Made by a program: the position numbers and the translations under genes. Shown here piece by piece: positions 1 through 8,791 of a DNA stretch of 56,116 nucleotides. Under the pieces are notes generated by a model that was not told the origin of the DNA, did not search any database, and saw nothing but the letters and a program-made list of their open reading frames with translations. Source of the stretch: an uncultured Pelagibacteraceae bacterium (GTDB taxonomy: Bacteria; Pseudomonadota; Alphaproteobacteria; Pelagibacterales; Pelagibacteraceae); the NCBI GenBank assembly GCA_902528135.1, contig CABZRS010000005.1, forward strand, positions 1-56,116, given 5' to 3'. Position 1 is the stretch's first letter. Every line of letters starts with the position of its first letter.

Positions 1-1
1 A

Positions 2-85
2 TTTCAAGGAACTAATTTTGCTGAGTCTGAATTATCAAAAACTTCTAGAGACGAAGTAATTGGTTGGATAATGGGAAAAAAATAA
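2..85 (+). CDS. Sugar ABC transporter ATP-binding protein, C-terminal end (partial)
   Basis: Only the last 27 codons are in the window; the reading frame is open from base 2 to the TAA at 83-85. The tail ends in EVIGWIMGKK, which looks like the end of an RbsA/XylG-type double-nucleotide-binding-domain ATPase. The family call rests mostly on position: it ends two bases before a ribose-type permease, followed by a ribose-type binding protein, the usual order of CUT2 sugar importers. It would power sugar import at the inner membrane. Nothing catalytic is visible in this fragment. Confidence 0.6.
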   Translation, partial: FQGTNFAESELSKTSRDEVIGWIMGKK

Positions 86-87
86 TT

Positions 88-1101
88 ATGGATAATAAAG
101 ATCAAGAAAAAGATTCACTATATTTAAAATTAATTCCTTACTTTGATAGATATGGAATTTTATTATTATTACTTATAATGATAGTGGTAATGCACTTCTT
201 GCAGCCAGATGTTTTTTTGTCGTGGAGAAATGTAACTAACGTATTTAAACAAATATCTTGGCAATCTATGCTTGCTCTAGGAGTTTTCATGGTAATTGTA
301 ACTGCAGGTATTGACCTTTCAGTTGGTTCTATAATGATGTTGTCATTAATGATATTGGCAATTGTAGCAAAAGCAGGAGCCCCATGGTTTGTTGTTGCTA
401 TGACACCACTTATAGCAGGATTAATATGTGGACTCATAAATGGTCTTGGAATTACTATTTTACGGATGCCCCATCCTTTCATAATGACACTAGGTACATT
501 ATATATATTTAGAGGTACTGGAAATTTAATTTCAGGTGGAACACCAATAAGTGGATTTACAGATGAAGTAAGATATCTTGGACATGGAAGGATAGATTTA
601 ACTTGGTTAGGTCTCGAAAAATCTCAGTACCTTCCAGTGAGTTTAGTTCTTATTGCAATTGTATATATAATTTTTTGGGTTTTCATGAATCATACTCGAA
701 CTGGTAAATGGATTTATGCTATTGGAGGTAACCCGAGTGCAGCGAGGGCATCAGGGGTAAATGTAAATAAAATATTAGTAATTGTTTACTCTTTATGTGG
801 ATTTTTATCAGGTATTGGAGCTTTAATTTTAGCTGGTAGAACAGATTCTGGATATCCTAACGCTGGCTTACAATCTGAGTTAGATGCTATAGCAGCATGC
901 ATTATCGGCGGAGCAAGTTTCTTTGGAGGTAGAGGAACTGTTCTTGGTGTTTTTGCTGGGGTAATGATAATGGGTATTTTACGAAATGGTCTAAACTTAA
1001 TGGATGTTAGTTCTTTTTGGCAGCAAGTTCTAATTGGATCGATAATAGTTCTTGCTGTTTATATAGATGTACTAAGAAGAGACTTGGGAACAAGAAAATA
1101 A
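88..1101 (+). CDS. rbsC: Ribose/monosaccharide ABC transporter permease (RbsC family)
   Basis: This is an inner-membrane permease of a CUT2 sugar importer. The 337-residue protein is almost entirely hydrophobic with about eight to ten membrane segments. It carries the family-typical stretch IGGNPSAARASGVNV near the middle and GGASFFGGRGTVLG near the C terminus. I chose ATG 88, two bases after the upstream stop; an upstream in-frame TTG at 64 would overlap the previous gene. Its neighbours are the ATPase tail and the binding protein. Ribose is the default family label; the adjacent FucU-type mutarotase leaves other monosaccharides possible. Confidence 0.88.
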   Translation: MDNKDQEKDSLYLKLIPYFDRYGILLLLLIMIVVMHFLQPDVFLSWRNVTNVFKQISWQSMLALGVFMVIVTAGIDLSVGSIMMLSLMILAIVAKAGAPWFVVAMTPLIAGLICGLINGLGITILRMPHPFIMTLGTLYIFRGTGNLISGGTPISGFTDEVRYLGHGRIDLTWLGLEKSQYLPVSLVLIAIVYIIFWVFMNHTRTGKWIYAIGGNPSAARASGVNVNKILVIVYSLCGFLSGIGALILAGRTDSGYPNAGLQSELDAIAACIIGGASFFGGRGTVLGVFAGVMIMGILRNGLNLMDVSSFWQQVLIGSIIVLAVYIDVLRRDLGTRK

Positions 1102-1114
1102 ATACACGCTCCAG

Positions 1115-1144
1115 TTGAAATAGTATTTTTTTATCTTCTATAAT
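1115..1144 (+). promoter_or_regulatory. Sigma70-type promoter for the sugar-binding protein gene
   Basis: TTGAAA at 1115-1120 and a perfect TATAAT at 1139-1144 are separated by 18 bases, inside the spacer between permease and binding-protein genes. It would let the binding protein be transcribed separately from the membrane genes. Seen by consensus match only. Confidence 0.6.
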
Positions 1145-1207
1145 TAGTTGAATTACTTATAAAAATTTTATTAAATCTGTTTTTAATAATTATTAAAGGG
1201 GTAATAT

Positions 1208-2140
1208 ATGAGAGAACTAACAAGAAAAATTGTAGTATTTTTTTCTACAATTTTTTTATTAACAACTATGGCTTCAGTTTCTTTTGCTGATGGTCATGGC
1301 AAAAAAATCCTATTTAGTATAAAAGGTCCTGGTTCTGGAAATCCATTTTGGGCTTCAGTAACTAAAGGAGCTGAAGAAGAAGCTGCTAAATTAGGTGTAA
1401 AATTAATTTTGATTGCACCTCCACAAGAAGGAGATGTTCAAGCACAGATTAACCAAGTAGAAGACCAACTTGCAAAAGGTGTTGATGCTTTAGCACTTGC
1501 ACCAGGAGATCCAAATGCTTTTGCTCCAATCGTAGATGATGCGATTAAAAGTGGAGTTCCAGTTGTGTTTGTTGACACAAAAGGAATTAACGAAGGCGTA
1601 ACTTTTATTGGAACAAATAATATGAATGGTGCAGAATTAGCTGCTAAATTTATATGTGATAAAACTCCAAAAGGTTCAGATGTTGCAATTCTTACAGGAA
1701 TTGAGTCTCAATCAACTGCATTATTAAGAAGAGATGGAGCAATTAAAGGATTTAAAAATTGTGGTTTAAATCTTGTTGCAACACAGACTGCAGAATGGGA
1801 TACAGCAAAAGGTAGATCTGTAACAGAGTCAATCATTCTAAAAAATCCTAACATCAAAGCAATATTTGCTTCTAATGACAACATGGGTTTAGGAGCTATG
1901 CAAGCGTTAAAAGATGCTGACATGAATGATGTAATTGTTGTTGGTTTTGATGCAACTCCTGATGCAGCTACGAGTATTTTAAAAGGTGAAATGACTGCAA
2001 CGATTGCTCAGTTCTCATACAACATGGGTGCTTATGGTGTTAAATATGCTCTTGAGTTAGCTAATGGTGGAAGCATCGATATAAACATCGATACTGGAAC
2101 ACAATTAGTAACAACTGCAAACGCTAACGATTTTAAATAA
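1208..2140 (+). CDS. rbsB: Periplasmic sugar-binding protein (RbsB family)
   Basis: This periplasmic protein delivers a monosaccharide to the upstream permease. The 310-residue protein starts with a signal peptide (charged MRELTRK, a hydrophobic stretch, cleavage probably after SFA, before DGHGKK). The mature part is a Peripla_BP_4 fold with GSGNPFWASVTKGAEEEA near the N terminus, ALAPGDPNAFAP and the hinge-region stretch GVPVVFVDTK, then ASNDNMGLGAMQAL and VVGFDATPDA in the second lobe. ATG 1208 is preceded by a good AAAGGGG ribosome binding site at 1195-1201. It has its own promoter upstream and a terminator downstream, which fits the need for many binding-protein copies. Confidence 0.88.
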   Translation: MRELTRKIVVFFSTIFLLTTMASVSFADGHGKKILFSIKGPGSGNPFWASVTKGAEEEAAKLGVKLILIAPPQEGDVQAQINQVEDQLAKGVDALALAPGDPNAFAPIVDDAIKSGVPVVFVDTKGINEGVTFIGTNNMNGAELAAKFICDKTPKGSDVAILTGIESQSTALLRRDGAIKGFKNCGLNLVATQTAEWDTAKGRSVTESIILKNPNIKAIFASNDNMGLGAMQALKDADMNDVIVVGFDATPDAATSILKGEMTATIAQFSYNMGAYGVKYALELANGGSIDINIDTGTQLVTTANANDFK

Positions 2141-2163
2141 TCTTTAGTTTTAAAGAACAATTT

Positions 2164-2196
2164 AAAGGGTGGAATTTTATTCCACCCTTTTTTTTT
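2164..2196 (+). terminator. Rho-independent terminator after the sugar-binding protein gene
   Basis: A perfect 12-base-pair stem (2164-2175 with 2179-2190) around a 3-base loop is followed directly by a T run to 2196. It lies between the binding protein and the mutarotase genes, so it should reduce transcription of the catabolic genes. Confidence 0.9.
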
Positions 2197-2214
2197 ATGT
2201 ATTATAATCTTTAA

Positions 2215-2676
2215 ATGTTAATTAATATTAATCCCGTATTAAGCCCTGAATTACTCTTTCACCTGCGATCAATGGGGCACGGAGAAAAATTAATTTTAGC
2301 AGATGCAAATTTTCCATCAAACTCTAAAAATAATAAAGTAATTCGATTAGATGGAGTAAATATTAAAGATGCTGCGACTGCCATATTATCTGTATTTCCA
2401 TTAGATAGTTTTGTTGTGTCTCAAGGTGGATCTCCAGCTCTTAGAATGGAGGTCGATAACAAACCAGACGAATTAACTGAGACACATAAAGAATTTATTG
2501 AAGCAGTAAAATTAGTCTCAGGAGAACATTGGAAAGTTGGATCAATTTCAAGACAAGATTTTTATGAGGAAGCAAAGAAAGCTTATTGCATAGTAACTAC
2601 TACAGATGCTAGGCCATTTGGATGCTTTGTAATTACTAAGGGTGTTATTTTACCAGATGGAAAAGTCTGGACCTAA
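2215..2676 (+). CDS. fucU: FucU/RbsD-family sugar mutarotase
   Basis: This enzyme would interconvert the anomers of an imported sugar in the cytoplasm. The 153-residue protein begins INPVLSPELLFHLRSMGHGE and continues with LADANFPSNS, the opening of the FucU (L-fucose mutarotase) branch, including the conserved His of MGHG. The C-terminal FYEEAKKAYCIVTT is also FucU-like. The N terminus resembles FucU more than the RbsD that usually partners ribokinase. It sits 4 bases before the ribokinase gene in the same operon. The true sugar (ribose, fucose or another) cannot be read from sequence. Confidence 0.8.
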   Translation: MLININPVLSPELLFHLRSMGHGEKLILADANFPSNSKNNKVIRLDGVNIKDAATAILSVFPLDSFVVSQGGSPALRMEVDNKPDELTETHKEFIEAVKLVSGEHWKVGSISRQDFYEEAKKAYCIVTTTDARPFGCFVITKGVILPDGKVWT

Positions 2677-2679
2677 TAA

Positions 2680-3594
2680 ATGAAATCTATTTGTGTTTTT
2701 GGTGTTTTTGTAGCTGACCTTTGTTTTGTCGCTGATGCAATTCCTGAAAAAGGGCAAACTATTTTAGGTAGTAAACATATTGTTGGTCCAGGTGGGAAAG
2801 GATCAAACCAAGCAATAACTGCAGCTAGACTTGGAGGTAAGGTAAATTTTATAACAAAAATTGGGAACGACCAAAATGCAAATATGGCCCTAAACCTCTA
2901 CAAGGAAGTAGGTATAAATACAGACTCAATAATTCAAGATGAAAATCAGTTAACAGGTGTAGCAGGTATAATGATAAACGAAAAAACTGGAGACAACGCT
3001 ATAAACATTGTACCAGGTGCAGCTGGTTCTTTAACTAATAAAGATATTGATAAAAATATAAGTTTTATTGAAAATTCAGAAATTTTCTTAACTCAGTTAG
3101 AGACACCTTATGAAGTAACTAGTTATGCACTTCAAAAAGCTAAAGAAACAGGTTCAATAACTATTTTCAATCCAGCACCTGCATCAAATATCAATGAGAG
3201 TGATTTTAAATGTATGGATTATTTTACACCTAATGAAACAGAAGCAAGTTTTTATCTAAAAAAAAATGTTGAAAGCAAAACAGAAATTGAAGAAGCTGCA
3301 AAAAATTTTCTAAATAAAGGAGTTAAAAATATTATTATAACTCTAGGCTCAAAAGGAGTTTATTTTGCAAGCTCATCTGAAAGTTATTTTCTAGATGCCT
3401 TTAATTTGAAAGATAAAGTTATTGACACAACAGGAGCAGGGGATGCATTTAATGGAGCTTTTGCATATGCCTTGTCTAAAAATCATAAAGATAAAGATGC
3501 TTTAGAATTTGCAAATAAGGTTGCGGGTATTTCAACCACAAGGGTTGGGGCAGCCAATGCAATACCTAAACTTAAAGAAGTAGAAGACTATTAG
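2680..3594 (+). CDS. rbsK: Ribokinase (PfkB family)
   Basis: This kinase would phosphorylate the imported sugar, classically ribose to ribose 5-phosphate. The 304-residue protein has the N-terminal PfkB signature GPGGKGSNQAITAARLGG (residues 37-54) and the C-terminal signature DTTGAGDAFNGA, with the catalytic Asp at residue 255. Length is normal for the family. It follows the mutarotase by 3 bases and ends exactly against a convergent gene on the other strand. PfkB members are promiscuous in annotation; the neighbouring RbsBC-type transporter supports ribokinase. Confidence 0.85.
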   Translation: MKSICVFGVFVADLCFVADAIPEKGQTILGSKHIVGPGGKGSNQAITAARLGGKVNFITKIGNDQNANMALNLYKEVGINTDSIIQDENQLTGVAGIMINEKTGDNAINIVPGAAGSLTNKDIDKNISFIENSEIFLTQLETPYEVTSYALQKAKETGSITIFNPAPASNINESDFKCMDYFTPNETEASFYLKKNVESKTEIEEAAKNFLNKGVKNIIITLGSKGVYFASSSESYFLDAFNLKDKVIDTTGAGDAFNGAFAYALSKNHKDKDALEFANKVAGISTTRVGAANAIPKLKEVEDY

Positions 3595-4770
3595 TTATTC
3601 TATAATTTTAAAATCAGACTTATATTTATCAGTAATTGTTAAACCAAGACCAGGTTTATTATCATCTAAATCTATATATCCATTTTTAGGAGCAGGATCA
3701 CCTTCAAAAATGTAATAGAATAATTCATTACCTATTTCTACATCATGGACTGGAAAAAACTCTGAAATTGGACAATTGAAATTAGACATTGTTAAATGAT
3801 AATTATGCAATTGACCAGCATGTGGAATCACTGGCACTTGATACGCTTCTGCTAATGCATTTATTTTATTTGCAATTGTAAATCCACCAACTCTGTTATT
3901 ATCATATTGAATATAACTAACTGCTTTAATTTCTAACAATTGCTTAAATCCAAATAAGTTGAATTCATGTTCTCCTCCAGAAATTGGAATTGCATTCATA
4001 TTATTTAATTCAGCATAGCCATGAATATCGTCTGCTATTACTGGTTCCTCCAACCATCTAGGATTAAACTTTACCAATTTAGGGATCATTCTCTTTGCAT
4101 AATCCAGGTTCCAGCCCATATAACATTCCATCATTAAGTCAGTATCATATCCAATGACTTCTCTAACTGCTTCAGCTAGCTCAATATTTTTTTTCATACC
4201 TGCGGGTCCATCTTTTGGCCCCCACCCAAATCTCATTTTAAACATTTTAAAACCTTGCTTAACATAGCTTTCAGCTTCTTTTTGCAAATCCTTAATTGGT
4301 TGGCTGTAAAGTTTAGATGCGTAAACAGGTATCTTTTCTTTTGTTCTACCACCTAATAGTTTAAAAACAGGTTTGTTTGTAACTTTTCCCATTATGTCCC
4401 AGAGCGCAATATCAATTGCAGAAATAGCTACCATCCCCAACCCTCTTCTTCCCCATGCATGCGTTCTTCTGTACATTTTTTCCCAGATATAAGAATAATC
4501 AAAAGGATCTTCACCCACTACTAACGGTGTTAAATAAGTATCGATTGTTTTTTTTACCAATTGAGGTGCAAGTGCTGCATTTCCAATTCCAATAATTCCA
4601 TCATCAGTTTCAACTTCACATATTAACCATTCATGAAACCTAAAAGAACCCATAGCATCTGATTTTTCAAACAAAAGGTCTGATGCATTTGTGCAAAAAT
4701 TGTTTTGTGGAGGAACTGTTTTACCATTCCATTGATATACCTTGGTACGAATACTTTTTATTTTAGACAT
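3595..4770 (-). CDS. Enolase-superfamily sugar-acid dehydratase (L-rhamnonate dehydratase-like)
   Basis: This is a cytoplasmic Mg-dependent enzyme that would dehydrate an aldonic acid to a 2-keto-3-deoxy acid. The 391-residue protein has the mandelate racemase/muconate lactonizing fold. Its best resemblance is RhmD: His46 (FHEW), the barrel metal ligands Glu215 (MMEC), Glu241 or Glu242 (LEEP) and Glu267 (GGEHE), with His268 and His317 (IPHAGQ) as candidate acid/base residues. The first metal ligand is Glu where RhmD has Asp, so substrate or chemistry may differ. It starts directly after the PdxA-like gene on the same strand, so the two are likely co-transcribed. I would not assign rhamnonate as substrate without assay. 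Confidence 0.8.
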   Translation of the reverse strand: MSKIKSIRTKVYQWNGKTVPPQNNFCTNASDLLFEKSDAMGSFRFHEWLICEVETDDGIIGIGNAALAPQLVKKTIDTYLTPLVVGEDPFDYSYIWEKMYRRTHAWGRRGLGMVAISAIDIALWDIMGKVTNKPVFKLLGGRTKEKIPVYASKLYSQPIKDLQKEAESYVKQGFKMFKMRFGWGPKDGPAGMKKNIELAEAVREVIGYDTDLMMECYMGWNLDYAKRMIPKLVKFNPRWLEEPVIADDIHGYAELNNMNAIPISGGEHEFNLFGFKQLLEIKAVSYIQYDNNRVGGFTIANKINALAEAYQVPVIPHAGQLHNYHLTMSNFNCPISEFFPVHDVEIGNELFYYIFEGDPAPKNGYIDLDDNKPGLGLTITDKYKSDFKIIE

Positions 4771-5766
4771 TTAATTGTTTTTATTTTGTGCCATTGTTAA
4801 TGCAATTTTGAATGAATTCAAAGTAGGTTCTAAATTTGCCTTATTTTTTCCAGCAATATCAAATGCAGTTCCATGAGCAGGAGTGGTTACAGGGACTGGT
4901 AAACCTCCTTGTACAGTTACCCCTCGATCAAATCCAAATGCTTTTAAACCTGATTGTAAAGCATCATGATACATACCAACAATACAATCATGATTTCCAT
5001 TTTTATAAGCAGTGATAAAAGAAGTGTCACATGGCAAAGGTCCATCAGCATTAATACCTAATTTTTTTGCCTCTTCTATTGCGGGTATAATTTCATCTTT
5101 TTCCTCTGTCCCAAATTCAGCGTGAGGGTTTAGTGCTTGGACTGCTACTCTTGGACTTTTAATACCATTTAATTTCATAGCTTCATTTATAAGTTTAATT
5201 GGCTTAATAATTTTATCCTTTTTTACATGTTCAGGAACTTCTTTTATTGGAATATGTGATGATACCCTTGCTGTCCAAAAATTATCAATAACATTAAATT
5301 CACAAAAAAAATTTTTAACCTCTAACTTTTCAGCCATTAAATGTAATTCATCAGAATATTTATTTCCTCCAAGTTTAAGGCTTGTTTTATTAAAAGGTCC
5401 AAAGTTTATTGCATGAATTTTATTTTTTTTAGCAAGATCTAAAGCTAAATTTAACGAAGCTAAAACGCTTTCTCCTGCCTCTTTAGAGCACTCAGATAAT
5501 TTATAATTATGATTTTTGCCTTTAGAAATATCTAGAAAAAATTTATTACCCTTTGCAAAATCAATATTATCGAAATCCTCTACAAAATTTAAATTGTGTG
5601 ATTTCCCTGAAATTTTATTTCCATTCTCTAATATATTTTTTTCACCTATGATAATTACATTAGCTTTGTCAGTGATTTCCTCTGACAATAGTTTTGAGAC
5701 CAATTCGGGCCCTATACCAGAAGGATCACCTAAAAGAACTGCTATGTTAATTTTATTTTGAGCCAT
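4771..5766 (-). CDS. PdxA-family dehydrogenase (4-hydroxythreonine-4-phosphate dehydrogenase-like)
   Basis: This is an NAD-dependent oxidative decarboxylase family; classical PdxA acts in pyridoxal phosphate synthesis and the PdxA2 branch in four-carbon acid sugar catabolism. The 331-residue protein shows GDPSGIGPE at residues 13-21, LNPHAEFG and YHDALQSGLKAFGFD with conserved metal-binding His residues, and TPAHGTAFDIAGKNKA near the C terminus. YHDA replaces the more usual YHDQ. Its neighbours are a sugar-acid dehydratase and a divergent TctCBA importer, which favours a catabolic PdxA2-like role. No DUF1537 kinase, the usual PdxA2 partner, is present here. Confidence 0.8.
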   Translation of the reverse strand: MAQNKINIAVLLGDPSGIGPELVSKLLSEEITDKANVIIIGEKNILENGNKISGKSHNLNFVEDFDNIDFAKGNKFFLDISKGKNHNYKLSECSKEAGESVLASLNLALDLAKKNKIHAINFGPFNKTSLKLGGNKYSDELHLMAEKLEVKNFFCEFNVIDNFWTARVSSHIPIKEVPEHVKKDKIIKPIKLINEAMKLNGIKSPRVAVQALNPHAEFGTEEKDEIIPAIEEAKKLGINADGPLPCDTSFITAYKNGNHDCIVGMYHDALQSGLKAFGFDRGVTVQGGLPVPVTTPAHGTAFDIAGKNKANLEPTLNSFKIALTMAQNKNN

Positions 5767-5800
5767 TTTTTACTTTACGCTATGTATCAGATTATGTTTA

Positions 5801-5814
5801 TATATTTAAATATA
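5801..5814. promoter_or_regulatory. 14-base palindrome in the divergent pdxA-like/tctC promoter region
   Basis: TATATTTAAATATA is an exact inverted repeat in the 71-base spacer between divergent genes. It contains a TATATT on each strand at a distance from the two starts that suits a -10 element. It could be a two-way promoter core or an operator; AT-rich palindromes also arise by chance. Confidence 0.35.
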
Positions 5815-5837
5815 AATTAACTTAAAAGAGGGAAATT

Positions 5838-6812
5838 ATGAAAAAAAGTTTTAAACTTTTCTTAGCAGCTGCATTTCTAGTAACAGAATTTTTCGTTGTT
5901 GCACTTCCACTTATGATTACTTCTGCAAAAGCAGATGGTCACCCAATTCAAGCTATTACTCATGCTGGTTTTGGTGGTGGTACAGACGTAACTACTAGAA
6001 TGATGCTTCTAAGAGCACGTAGAGTACTTAAACAAGATATGCAATTGGTTAACAAAAAAGGTGGTGGTGGAGCAGTATCAATGGATTACATGATGAGTTT
6101 ACCCGCTGACGGACAACATACTTTAACTTGGACTACAGGTCATGCTGTTTCAATGGCGTTAGGTAAAACTAAAGTTAAAATAAGTGATATGCAGCCACTA
6201 GCAAGAGGAACTGATGATCCTCAATTGTTTGTTGTAAATTGTAAAGCAGACATTAAAGATGCTAAAAAATTTATTAGTACTCAAAAATCAAAATCACTTA
6301 AGTATGGAACAACGCATGTAGGTGGAATTGATGATGTGAGCGCTATTGCATTTACAAAAAAAGGTGGATTAAAGGATCCAACTATTGTTGCTTATAAAGG
6401 TGTAGCTCCAATTAAAACTAACTTAATCAAAGGAGATATTGATGTAGGTGTTTTAAACTTAGGGGAAGCATTAACAGAAATAAATGACGGAACACTTTGT
6501 GTGTCTGTTGTCTTAGCAAATAATAGAATGGCTAAAATTGGGGATTCTCCAACAGCTAAAGAATTAGGAATTCCTGTTTCTTTATCTACAGTAAGAGGTT
6601 TTGTAACTAAAAAAGGAGCACCAGCTGAAAGAGTTAAAGAATTAGAAGCTGGAATGATGAAAGCTATGAGCCATAACTACTACAAAAATTTCTTAACAGA
6701 AATTGGTCTTGATGAGACAAGTGTAGTCGGTGCTGATGAATGGGGTAAGCAAATGGAAGAAATGCTTACAGAGATGACAGCGCAACTTAAAGCTTTGGGT
6801 TACATTAATTAG
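5838..6812 (+). CDS. tctC: Tripartite tricarboxylate transporter substrate-binding protein (TctC/Bug family)
   Basis: This periplasmic binding protein captures an organic acid for the TctAB membrane pair. The 324-residue protein starts with a signal peptide ending near SAKA before DGHPIQ. It then shows the Bug-family GGGTDVTTRMM segment (substrate carboxylate site) and an AYKGVAPIKTNLIKGDIDVG segment matching the usual Y-G-G-P hinge region. ATG 5838 is preceded by AGAGGGA at 5827-5833. It is the first gene of a TctC-TctB-TctA-SDR-kinase operon. Aldonic or sugar-acid substrates are plausible from the flanking catabolic genes. Confidence 0.87.
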   Translation: MKKSFKLFLAAAFLVTEFFVVALPLMITSAKADGHPIQAITHAGFGGGTDVTTRMMLLRARRVLKQDMQLVNKKGGGGAVSMDYMMSLPADGQHTLTWTTGHAVSMALGKTKVKISDMQPLARGTDDPQLFVVNCKADIKDAKKFISTQKSKSLKYGTTHVGGIDDVSAIAFTKKGGLKDPTIVAYKGVAPIKTNLIKGDIDVGVLNLGEALTEINDGTLCVSVVLANNRMAKIGDSPTAKELGIPVSLSTVRGFVTKKGAPAERVKELEAGMMKAMSHNYYKNFLTEIGLDETSVVGADEWGKQMEEMLTEMTAQLKALGYIN

Positions 6813-6833
6813 TCATAAGAAAGTACATTTTTT

Positions 6834-7316
6834 ATGAATAATGTACGAAATAAAAAAAGGGCAAACAAAAGTTTGCCCTTTTTTTTTAAAGATGAGTTTA
6901 AAGTTTCATTTGTTATTATTTTTATTTCAATAATTTTACTAATAAGCACTTTTTCATTTGATATTGTTCCTCCAATTTTAAATAGAGGTATACAACCTGC
7001 AACTTTTCCTAAAGCTTTATTAATATTAATAATAAGCCTAACTTTAATTATTTATTATCTATCAATAAAAAATCCTTGGAAAATAGGAAAGAAATTACCT
7101 AAAACATTTTTTTTAACTTTACTAAGTTTTTTAATATTTGTTATTTTAGCAATATCAGTATTATCAATTTTTGTTTCCTACAATTGGGGTGAAAGAAGAA
7201 TATTTTATTTATTATTAGTAAGTATTATTTTTCCTATTTTGGTTTTTATTTTTTTTGAAACAATCTTAGGCTTAAGATTTCCTCCAGGAATAATTACTAA
7301 TCTTTATTATTATTAA
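6834..7316 (+). CDS. tctB: Tripartite tricarboxylate transporter small membrane subunit (TctB family)
   Basis: This is the small four-helix inner-membrane subunit of the importer, 160 residues, with hydrophobic helices beginning near VSFVIIFISIILLIST, then RGIQPATFPKALLI and two C-terminal helices. Low sequence conservation is normal for TctB; position between TctC and TctA supports the call. ATG 6834 is the only ATG start in frame. The consequence is odd: the first 18 codons run through a strong terminator hairpin. An in-frame TTG at 6873 sits in the hairpin itself and is a worse candidate. Confidence 0.75.
   Translation: MNNVRNKKRANKSLPFFFKDEFKVSFVIIFISIILLISTFSFDIVPPILNRGIQPATFPKALLILIISLTLIIYYLSIKNPWKIGKKLPKTFFLTLLSFLIFVILAISVLSIFVSYNWGERRIFYLLLVSIIFPILVFIFFETILGLRFPPGIITNLYYY
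6852..6887 (+). terminator. Terminator hairpin inside the 5' end of tctB
   Basis: AAAAAAAGGGCAAAC (6852-6866) pairs with GTTTGCCCTTTTTTT (6871-6885) around an AAAA loop and the T run continues to 6887. It is a canonical rho-independent terminator 40 bases after the tctC stop. It should limit transcription of tctBA relative to tctC. It overlaps codons 7 to 18 of tctB, so a translating ribosome could melt it. Confidence 0.88.
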
Positions 7317-7317
7317 A

Positions 7318-8790
7318 ATGGATAATCTTTTATTAATGCTGACACCTTTATTTAGTTCAAAACTATTGATAGTTTTACTTTTTGGAACTTTGTTTGGATT
7401 AATTCTAGGAGTTCTTCCTGGTTTAGGACCAACAACTGGTGGAGCATTAATTTTACCATTTACAATGACGCTAGATCCTTTATCTGCAATAGTATTGTTA
7501 ACCTCAATTTATTGTGCAGGAACTTACGGAGGAGCAATTACTGCAGTATTAATTAATACTCCAGGAACTCCAGCAGCTGCAGCCACATGTCTAGATGGAT
7601 ATCCTCTAGCCCAAAAAGGTGAAGCGGGTAGAGCTTTGGGAATGGCAACTGTATCAAGCACTGTTGGAGGAATTTTTAGTGTTATAATTTTAGTATTTTT
7701 TGCACCACTTTTAGCGAAACTCGCTTATGAATTTGGACAACCCGAATATTTTGCATTAGCAATTTTTGGTTTAACTATGCTTTCTTCTATAGGAGAAGGT
7801 AGTCCCATAAAAAACTTAATTGCTGGAGCATTTGGAATTTTAATTTCAACTATTGGAAAAGATTTTATGACATCAATAGATAGGTTTACTTATGGAATTA
7901 ACGAACTCTCCGTTGGTATTGGTTTTATTCCAGTAGTTGTTGGTTTATTTGCAATTAGTGAAATGCTAACTCAATCAACAATTCTTGATCAAGTATTTAA
8001 GAGAGTAGCTTTAAAGGCTGTAAAACTTCCAACTAAAGATGATTATAAAAAAACATGGAAAACTATTCTTAGATCAAGCGGAATAGGTTCATTCATTGGA
8101 GTTTTGCCGGCTGAAGGTGGAACTGTAGCATCATTAATTGGTTATTCAGAGGCTAAAAGATTTTCTAAAAATCCTGAACAATTTGGTAAAGGATCAATAG
8201 AAGGTATTGCTGGTGCAGAAGCTGCAAATAATGCTGCAACTGGTGGAGCCATGGTACCTACATTAGCACTTGGAATTCCAGGAAGTGCCACGACAGCTGT
8301 AATACTAACAGGTTTAATTATTCATGGTGTTAGACCAGGTCCAGATTTATTCAGAGAGCAACCTGATTTTTTATATGGCATATTTGGAGCCATGTTAATT
8401 GCAAATGTTTTATTTTTTATCTTTGGATTTTTTGGAGCAAAAATATTTGCGAGAATTACCTTAGTTCCTAACAAAATTTTGTGGCCAATGATATTTGCTG
8501 TATCTGTTTGTGGAACATATTCACTTAGCCAATCAATTATTGATGTTTGGATTATGTTATTTTTTGGAGTACTAGGATTTTTTATGAGAAGATTTGGATT
8601 TTCAGTTGTTCCTGTAATTATAGGATTAATTTTAGGAGAGTTAGTAGAGGGAACTTTAAGACAATCTTTAGTAATTTTTGATGGAAATTGGTTGATGTTT
8701 TTAACAAGACCAATAGCTTTAACCTTTTTTATTTTATCTTTAATTGCATTGGCTTTTCCTTTATTAAGGTCAAAAAAACATAAAAAATAA
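7318..8790 (+). CDS. tctA: Tripartite tricarboxylate transporter large permease (TctA family)
   Basis: This is the large inner-membrane subunit, which moves the substrate using an ion gradient. The 490-residue protein has about ten to twelve membrane segments and the family's conserved N-terminal GVLPGLGPTTGGALILPFT and INTPGTPAAAATCLDGYPLAQKGEAGRALG regions (the latter spans about residues 80-110). A second conserved GLGxPGSATTAV-type segment, LGIPGSATTAVILTG, is in the second half. Length matches the family. It starts one base after tctB and ends one base before the SDR gene. Confidence 0.92.
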   Translation: MDNLLLMLTPLFSSKLLIVLLFGTLFGLILGVLPGLGPTTGGALILPFTMTLDPLSAIVLLTSIYCAGTYGGAITAVLINTPGTPAAAATCLDGYPLAQKGEAGRALGMATVSSTVGGIFSVIILVFFAPLLAKLAYEFGQPEYFALAIFGLTMLSSIGEGSPIKNLIAGAFGILISTIGKDFMTSIDRFTYGINELSVGIGFIPVVVGLFAISEMLTQSTILDQVFKRVALKAVKLPTKDDYKKTWKTILRSSGIGSFIGVLPAEGGTVASLIGYSEAKRFSKNPEQFGKGSIEGIAGAEAANNAATGGAMVPTLALGIPGSATTAVILTGLIIHGVRPGPDLFREQPDFLYGIFGAMLIANVLFFIFGFFGAKIFARITLVPNKILWPMIFAVSVCGTYSLSQSIIDVWIMLFFGVLGFFMRRFGFSVVPVIIGLILGELVEGTLRQSLVIFDGNWLMFLTRPIALTFFILSLIALAFPLLRSKKHKK

Positions 8791-8791
8791 T

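Noticed and set aside
138..482. A 114-codon open frame on the minus strand inside rbsC
   Set aside because: It lies wholly within a well-supported permease gene, its product resembles no family I know, and low stop frequency on the opposite strand is common here.
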